This document shows positions 1 through 9,000 of a DNA stretch of 12,500 bases, one piece after another (the stretch's first letter is position 1; each line of letters opens with the position of its first letter). This DNA comes from Hepatocystis sp. ex Piliocolobus tephrosceles (lineage: Eukaryota; Apicomplexa; Aconoidasida; Haemosporida; Plasmodiidae). The notes beneath the pieces were generated by a model. It did no database searches and had not been told where the DNA came from. It saw nothing but the letters and a program-made list of their open reading frames with translations. The DNA is taken from positions 1 to 12,500 of the forward strand of contig CABPSV020000052.1 of the NCBI GenBank assembly GCA_902459845.2, given 5' to 3'. The position numbers and the translations under genes were made by a program.

Positions 1-36
1 AAAACGTAAGTAAAAATATATATACATATATATAAT
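1..36 (+). other. TA-rich left edge, probable intron sequence next to the exon
   Basis: Bases 11-36 are almost purely A and T, unlike the coding sequence after 37. A perfect donor-like GTAAGT lies at 6-11, and a TAA at 7-9 closes the frame of the large exon. The only AG before 87 is at 9-10. The exact 5' border of the exon cannot be set from this window: candidates are an acceptor at 9-10, one at 87-91, or an unusual junction near 36. Confidence 0.5.
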
Positions 37-3000
37 ATGCTTATAAATGTATCACTTCAAACGTATATAACAAAAAACAAAACGGAAGAAGAAATTGTAC
101 ACGATGCGTTAGTAGACATAAATGAATCAAAATTATTAAAAAATGATTTAAATATTTTTTTTAAATTTTTAAAAGAACTTTTTCCTAATATTAATAACAA
201 AAAAGAAAAAAAAAATATGAATGATATTTCAGTTAGTATCATTAAAAATATAATGAACAATATGGGATATACTGAGAATGATTATTATATTAATACTGTT
301 TTGAAATTACAAAAAATAAAAGAGACAAATAAAGGAATTGTATTGTTAGGTAAATCTTGTAGTGGAAAAACAAGTATATTAAATATTTTTAAACATTATT
401 GTGATATTTTAAAACGTAGACAAATTGCTGAATTTGGTTTGGGAAACACAAAATATGAAGAGGTTATGGAAAATGCAAACACCGAAGAAAATGCTAATAC
501 AGCTGCAAAATTGAATAATTATTTGTTATATAAAAATATAGATAGTAATAAAGGTGAAGATAATGTAAACTTACGCAGCGATTTGTCTAATAATCAACTA
601 AAATACACAAGTATATCAAACATGTCAACCTTACAAAATCAATCCAATTTATCAAAACAATTTAAACAAAATAGTGCTTATGTCACAAGTAAAAGTATAT
701 ACGAAAGTTATAATATGATGTGTCCATATAATTTATTAATAAACAAACAAAAGAACCCAAACAATCCTAACATTATGACAACTGTTGTTGATATAGATAG
801 AATGAACATGAGTAAACATAGCACTAATTATTCCATATTAATGAATACTACACCAGCAGGTGGTAATTTAATAGAGAACTTAAAACATAAGAAAAAAAGT
901 ATAGACATTTATGAAACGTGTTCAATAGATGTTACTGTATTTAATCCTATGTCAACAGATGTTTCTAAATTATATAGCTATTATAATGATGAAAAAGGTA
1001 TATATGAGGAAGGTATTTTAGCTATATTATTAAAAGAACTATTTGAAAATAAAAAAACAAATGAAAAATGGCTGATTTTAGATGGCCCTTTAAGTATTTT
1101 AACTACAGAACCATTACATTCGGTACTTGATGAAAATAAAATACTTACACTTATTAATGGAAATAGAATTAAATTTAGTGATAACGTTTTTATTTTTTTT
1201 GAAATCGAAGATATAAGTAATTGTGCTCCATCTTTTATCAGTAGATCTAAAATCGTTTTTATGAATCAAGAAGAATTTGATTATGAATGGATAATTAAAA
1301 GTTATTTAGGTAATAATTTTTCTAATCATGAAGAAAAAAATTTAGTTCAAGGATTTTTTACAAAATATATAAAAAAAATTATGAATATGAAAAAAAACAA
1401 ATTCAAATTAATAATTGATGTAAGTGATGCATATATTATTATTTCTATTTGTCAAATATATGATATGTTATGTAATTTATATGATTATAAAAATTTACCT
1501 AAAAATTTAAATCCTGCTTTGTGTTTAGAAAAATTATTTGTTCAGGCAATTATAAATATATTTGGTAATATTTTATGTGAAAAAAGTAAACCATTGTTAG
1601 ACCAATTAATTAAAAATATAGATAATACTATTCCACACTTACATAATATTTTTGATTATACAATAAATAAAAATAATTTCACTTGGGTATTATGGGATGA
1701 TTTAATTACAACAAATAGTAGCTATTTACCTGATGTTAAAAAAGCTTTTTTTTATTCTTTTGAAAATTATGTAAATAATAAAAATGATATAATGATGATG
1801 TCAATGATGGGAAGTGGTAGATCTGGTGGTGGATCTGGTGGTGGATCTGGTAGTCAATCTGGTGGTGGATCTGGTAGTCAATCTGGTAGTCGATCTGGTA
1901 GTGCATTTGGTAGTGGGTATGGTATAAATAATGATACATTGTATGTTTCAACCTATGCCAACACATATATAAACGAAACTATAAATCAGGATCCAAATTT
2001 TGTTAAAAGTAGCGTACTTAGTACAGCACAATTTAGTAGATCATATCAAAAATATACCATTAATTATAACAACTTATTTAGCTCTACAAACACAAATAGT
2101 AATAAAGAAACAATAAATTCATATCAAACAGATGATTCTAATTTTATGTCTTCACAATTAAGTACTATATCAGATGAAGTAGCTAAATTAAATAATGATT
2201 ATAATATATATAGTAATGATATATCTCAGAATAATGAAAATTCAATTAGTTATAATTATAATGATACTAGTGAAACCAGTATGGGTGGTAGTACAATGTC
2301 TTATTTGTATAGTCACCAATTGGGTGGTAGCAAAAATGATATGTTTGGTAATTATCAAAACTTTGCGAACGATTCAAAATTTAGTGACCTTATTTGGTTT
2401 GATATAAATAATAAATATAATACTGATCAAATAAATAAACCTGAAATTTCTAATGACATGGGTGATTATAATAACACACTTTATCAAGATCATCATGGTA
2501 ATGGTTATAATACACTTGACATGGTAAAAGAGACTAGTATCAACCTACTGCAATATCAAAATAACCCACTTGGACCAAACAGCCAATACATTAACAACAG
2601 TAATGATAACAACATGAACCTAGTCGATAGCATAAAAAAAAATCTTTCTTTAAATAATGTATATGAAAAAGAAAAAAATAAAATAATAAATATGTCGGAC
2701 GACGATAAAATGAAAGAAAAAGAAGAAAAATATTTTCCCAATAAATTCGATAATAATATATATATAGAAAATGTTGAATCTTTAAGAAAAAAATATATGA
2801 TTAACATTTTAATATATAATAAAAAAAATGTATTATTATTTGGAAGTAAATATAGCGGAAAAACATTTTTTATGAAATATAATATTTTACCTTATATAAA
2901 AGATGATATATCATGTTATTATACATTTATTTCACAATTATATAACTCTAATAAGTTAGAAAAAAGAATTGAAATGAGTATAGAAAAAAAATGTAGAAAT

Positions 3001-6000
3001 GTTTATAAACCTGCTGGAAATAAAAAATGTTTATATTTTATATTAGACGATTTAAATAATTTGCAACGAACACAGATATGCAACAATTATGATGAATGTG
3101 ATATTATGAATAATTGTACTTCGATAAATAGTGATAATAACAACACATTTGTAAATACCAATTGTTTATTTGATTTTGAAATTAACACTAAATATGTTGC
3201 AAAAACAAGTGAAAATTTTAATGATAATACTAAAGGAACTAATTATATAGGAAGAAACTACAATATATCCAACACACATAACGAATCAAGCGTGTCTGAT
3301 AGTAGTATATTCGAGTTCTTAAATCAATTTATTGATTATAATATTTATTATAATAAAGATAATGCTACAAAAAAAAGTATAGAAAATTTGTTTTTCTTTT
3401 TAATTTATGGAAATAATAAAAAACATATTTCTTTTATTAATAAAAAATTAGTCAACCGTTTACATTTAGTACACCTAAACGAAATGAATGAAAAAACAAT
3501 TAAAGACACATTTAATACATTTTTGAGACATAAATTTGCTAATTTTCATGAAGTTATTAAAAACTTGTCAAAACCGCTTAGCACATCAACCGTTCGTTTA
3601 TTTTTTGAAACCTGTAAAAAATTTAGACCTAATTTAAATTGTCATCACTATTTTTTTCATTTAAAATTACTGTTTAAAATAATCAAAGGTATATTTTTAT
3701 CTGTTTCTTCTATATATGAAGAAAAAGAAAATGTATTGAGACTATGGGCTAATGAATGTACTCGTGTTTTACGAGATCAATTAGTATCAGAATATGAAAA
3801 AAAAAAATTTAATTATATATTAAAAGATATTTTACAAAAAAAGTTTTATGTTTCTTATAATCATTTATTTCCTAATAAAAAAAAATTTTATTTCTGTTCT
3901 TACAACATTTATGATACTAAAAATGAGAACCCTTATTTCTTTTATCAACCTATATCTAATGAAACAGCTTTGTTAGATTTTTTTAAAACCGTTATATCTT
4001 CATATAATACGTTTGTTCATAGTAGTTACGACAAAAAGAGGAAAGAATACTTTAGATTCCACACACGAGTAGTTATCGGTAATGATGATGATGATGTAGA
4101 CCAAGTCATAAGTATGGATAATGTTAAGACAGGTGATACTACATCTTTTGTTAAAACAAGCGAAGATAATTATTTTGATCCGAGAGAAGAAAAAAGCAAA
4201 GTATCGCTTGTGAATAACCAACATAAAAAAGATTCTTGGAGAAAAAATAAAAATAATCAATCAAAAGATGAAACAAATAAAAATATTGTTCAAGACAAAA
4301 TCGGATATATTAAACATAATACTACTATAAATAATAACAATCAACCATATAAAGTATCAAAAGAAATTGAAACTTTAGTAAAGAAAAATGATAATCATTT
4401 TGTTACTTTAAAGAATCCTATAAATTTTATACTATTTAAAGAAGCAATGTTAAATATATGCAAATTCTCACGTATTTTCCTATTAGAAAATGAACATTTT
4501 ATATCGATTGGTGGAAGTGGAAATAAAATTTTTACTTGTTGCTTGATAGCTTGTTTTATATACCAAATAAAAATTCATATTATTAAAGATTTTTATTATG
4601 AGGAGAAAGACGAAACTATGGAGCAAAAACAGCTGGATTCAAAACAGCTGGATTCAAAACAGATGGATTCAAAACAGATGGATTCAAAAAAAGTAAGTAG
4701 CGGAAAAATCAAACTGGAGGATGAGAAATACACACAATCAAATATTCAACAGGATAAAGATTATGACCGTTTATTAACTGACCAATCCGATACGGAATAT
4801 ATTAACATTGCAAATAATGAAAAAAAAAAAGATGAAAGTTGTAGCAACATAGTAAACAGTATGGAAAAAGTAGAATTTCAAGAGAAGAGTATAATAAGAA
4901 CAGATGTTGAAAGAGGGGTTGTTCCCATGCAACAGTGTGATACTGCAGGTACTAACGCCAATGTTGGAAATGGTATTGGTAACATGTGCAGTGACAATAT
5001 GTCCAACGCTTCAAACAACAGCAGTAACAACAACAAAAACAGCAGTAACAACAACAAAAACAGCAGTAACAACAACAAAAACAGCAGTAACAACAATAAC
5101 AACAACAATACCCCCTTAGTTATCGAAAACTTAAAATGTAACTGGTTCATAAAAGAATTTAAAGAAGCTATTTTTAACTGTTATAAGAATGAGAAAAGAT
5201 GTGTACTATACTATATAGATGATAACATAAATGAAAATGTGTTAGAATTTTTACATGAAATATATAATAATGAAAATCTTTTAAATATGTTTAATAATGA
5301 AGAAGTTTCTTTTTTAAAAAATAGTTTATTACAAAGCGATATGGGTTTTAAGAATGTAAATTCATTAGGTGAATTAATAGAAGAGTTAATTAAAAAAAAT
5401 TATCACTATTTATATTTTACTACATTAGATAGTAAAATATTTAGAAAAATATCACATAAATATAATAGTATAATAAAAAATTCAAGTGTCAATTATTTTA
5501 ATAAATGGTCTAATACATCTTATAATATTATAGCAAAAGAAATATTACATAAATTTAATAACATAAATTTGAAAGTATTTAACAAGTTACATAATTTGGT
5601 TTTATTACTATTTGAAGGAATATTCACTTCACTTGATAAACAAGGATATAATAATTCAAAAGAAAATACAATTTTTAACGATTTAGCTCAGTATATTGAA
5701 GGTGATCATACTGATGCTTCCTATAAAAATAAATGGAGTGAAAAAGAAAATAGTACAATGAACAACAATGACAACATACACAGTGGTTCATATAACAATA
5801 TCTATAATCATACAAAACAAGAAATAAACACAAATAAAAACAAAATTTTGATAAATAATAAAAAACAATACAACAAAAACCAACATAGTTTTAAATTTAC
5901 AAATAAAGGTGTTCCACCAATAAACGATCGTAATAAAACAGAATCCATGCGCATCAACTTTAGCATACAAATGAATTCAAAACAAAGTGCTTCATTAAAT

Positions 6001-9000
6001 ATAAATACACAAACACAAAACAGCAAAAAACAAAGAGACACAACACTCAGTTGTAGTACCAGCAGTACTACTAACCAAAACTCCCAAACCAGCATAAAAG
6101 AAACATCATCTACTAACAAGTACGATTACGATCGTGATGAATATAATAGCATGACAATGGAAAAAAATACAGAAGGGATTGATAATTATCAAGAATATAT
6201 ACAAAATTCACAAATAATAAGAAACAAATTGAATATAGAAAAATATTTAAATTTTAAACATTTTTGTAACTTTTTACAATCGTTTCAATTTTTATATAAA
6301 AAAAAAAGTGAAGAAACAAACAGTCAAAAAAAAAAAGTTTCCATAGCATTGAGAAAATTGTCCGAAATGAGAAATGAAATTCAACAAATGCAAATTGAAT
6401 TAAGCATTCAAAAAGAAAATATCTCAAAAAAACAAACAGAATGTGCACAGTTATTAATAGAAATAGAAGAAAAAAAAAAAGAGTCAAATGAAAAAAAAAT
6501 AAAAATACAAGAAGATACAATAAGAATAAGTTCAGTTGAAATAGAAACACAAAAACTAGCAGAAGATGCTAGAAAAGATTTACAAAATGTAATACCAGAT
6601 TTAGAAGTAGCCACTCAATCGTTAGAACAATTAGATAAACAAAGTATATCCGAAGTAAAAGCATATTCAAAACCACCTGATGTAGTCATGCAAACTTTAT
6701 CAATTGTAATGATTATTTTGAATAAATCACCAACTTGGGAACAAGCCAAATTAGAATTAGGTGATGCAAATTTTTTAACCAAATTAAAAACGTTTGATAA
6801 AGATACAATTTCAGATAAAACATTAAAAAAAATAGAAAAATATACAAAAAATCCAATATATGCACCTAAGGCAGTTAAAAAAGTATCAGCAGCAGCTGGT
6901 GCTTTATGTTTATGGGTTCATGCATTAAAAATGTATGCAGATGTATATAGAGAAGTAGCACCAAAACGATTAAGATTGAAACTAGCAGAAGATTTATTGG
7001 AAAACAACAGAAATGAATTAGAATTGACAAGACAACAACTTTCACAAATTGAAATTACATTATTACATTTACAAGAACAACATAATACAAGTATAAATGT
7101 AAGTAATGAACTAAACAAATCATATGATGAATCATGCTCTAAAATCGAAAATATAGAAAACTTTTTTTTGAATATAGTAGCTGAAAAAAATAGATGGGAA
7201 AAATATATAAAAGATAATGAACGTATTAAAAAATTTATTTTTGGAGAATCTATATTATCTGCTTTTTTTTTAGTATATACAGGTTTATTAAGTTATGAAG
7301 ATAGAAATTGTTTACTTTACGATTTAAGTGTTAAATTATTAAAAAAAAATAATATCTATGTAAGTAATGGTTTTAATGTAGTTGATTATTTTATGGATCC
7401 TATGGATTCATTAGAATTTAATATAAATTTTTTATCAAATGATATTTATATGAAACAAAATTTTATACTTATTAATAATAATTTTATTTCTACTTTAATA
7501 ATAGACGTACATAATAATGCAACTGATTGGATAAAAAGAAATTACAATAATAAACATCAACTTTTAGTTTGTTCTAACAGTAGATGTACAAAATTATTGT
7601 CTAAAATTATATATTGTATGAATACAGGTACGGCTTTGTTAATTAACTGTATTCCTAAAGAGTTGGATGATGTATTATATATTGTAATTAAAAAATATAA
7701 TGCATTTTTATTGACTAAGGCGAATGGTTCATATGGGGTGAATAACCGCAATATCGTAAGTGAACCATCGCGTGATACGCCCAATATGTCCAATACGTCC
7801 GATACACCCAATACGCCCAATACGTCTAATACGTCCGATACAAATAATATACTTATTGCAGATTATATAAAAAAAAGAAAAGAGCTGTACGATCGTTATA
7901 TTGGAAATGTACGGGTTACTATTGGTTCTAATACAAGTGGCACAACCCATACCAGTGGAGATAATACTAACGCATTTTGTTATGACAACCAGAATAATTT
8001 GAGGAGATTGTCCTATGAAGAACAAATACACTGCATAAAACAACAACTATTAAAAAAGATACAAATTCATAAAGATTTTAAACTTTTTTTAATAACAAAC
8101 GAAAACTGCTTTTATTTAGATCCTTTATTTTATAGCCTATCTAATGTTATTGTATTCAGTTTAAATAGTGAATCATTAGAAAATATTATATTAAATGTGA
8201 TAATAATGAATGAGCAAAGAAGTTTAGAAGAAGAACATAAAGAATGTTTACAACAACTTATTTGCATAAACAAAGAAATAATAAATTTAGAAAATAATTT
8301 TTTAGAACATATAACAAAAAGTACTGATAAAATTACAAATGATACAAAATTAATTAACATGTTATTACAATCTAAGTTACAAATACATGAAAAAAATATA
8401 CAATTAGAAGAAATTAATGATACATTAAACCGATTAAATATAAATAAAAAAATATATAAACCGTTAGCAAAAAAAATTTCTATTCTATTTATTATATTAA
8501 ATGATTTAAAATATGTAAGTAGTTACTATCAATTTACATTAGAACATTTTATTAATTTTTTAAATTATCATACTAATCATATCAAACAAAATACAAAACA
8601 TTTAACCTATTCATCATTTGAACAACAAGAAATATTATTTAATTATTATTTTTATGAATTTATAAAATATGCTAAAATGTCTATAGCTAATAAACATCAC
8701 CTATTTTTTATTTTCACTTTACTATGTAAAATTATGCTCAGTGAAAATAAAATACTTAAAGAAGACTACGATTTTTTTTTATTTGGTTTTATATCGGATA
8801 TAGAAAAAGGAATACACAAAAAACAATTAATTAAATTTGTTGAAAAAGGGATGATTAGAAAAAAAGGAAATATATATTATGGTGTTAATGATACCAATGC
8901 AAAGGTTCATAAAAAAAAAAAGAAAACAAATAAGCATAACCATAACCATCAAAAAAGGGGTAAAACAATAAGTAAAGATGGGAAAAAAAGAAAAATGGCT

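Larger units (their letters stand above)
4600..5130 (+). other. Repeat-bearing insertion inside AAA4
   Basis: Residues about 1522-1698 lie between the helix after the P-loop and the helix ahead of Walker B. It contains the KQ(L/M)DS repeat (4627-4686), a mixed charged stretch, and an Asn/Ser repeat (5017-5109). No domain was recognised. Confidence 0.75.
4402..5640 (+). other. AAA4 module of dynein, with degenerate P-loop
   Basis: Residues about 1456-1868. The entry strand and P-loop region read ISIGGSGNKI (1489-1498), where axonemal dyneins typically have 'VGVGGSGKQS'. The Walker lysine is replaced by Asn1496 and the first Gly by Ser1490. The Walker B strand is VLYYIDDNI (1723-1731), equal to the family 'FLFTDTQI', with no catalytic glutamate. 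Next come LEFLHEIYNNENLLNMF, matching 'LEDINNLLN.GEVPNLF', and NYFNKW, matching '.DWF..W'. The fold is clearly AAA4, but ATP binding by this site looks impaired. A 177-residue insertion splits it between the P-loop helix and Walker B. Confidence 0.85.
7192..8451 (+). other. AAA5 module with buttress coiled coil
   Basis: AAA5 begins at EKNRWEKYI (Trp2387), the conserved 'GEK.RW' start. It continues with FLVYTGLLSYEDR, matching the 'FLSYLG.F...YR' box, TDWIKRN, matching 'QA..WIK', and LLINCIPKELDDVL, matching the 'LLENV.EELDP.L' box. HKDFKLFLITN (2678-2688) is the usual 'DFRLYLTT' strand. Residues about 2725-2805 form the charged helix pair of the buttress that grips the stalk, ending at NKKIYKPLAKK, which matches 'REVYRPVA'. 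As in other dyneins, AAA5 has no nucleotide motifs. Confidence 0.9.

Noticed and set aside
37..39. ATG at 37 as the true translation start
   Set aside because: A dynein heavy chain cannot begin just before AAA2. The tail, linker and AAA1 must be upstream, and the left edge looks like intron.
5017..5109. CRISPR-like regular array
   Set aside because: The units are directly tandem, in frame, without spacers, and encode an Asn/Ser tract in a eukaryotic gene.
4878..5150. - strand frame with a long leucine run that looks like a membrane segment
   Set aside because: The leucines are the antisense of the AAC/AAT asparagine repeat. No independent gene signal.
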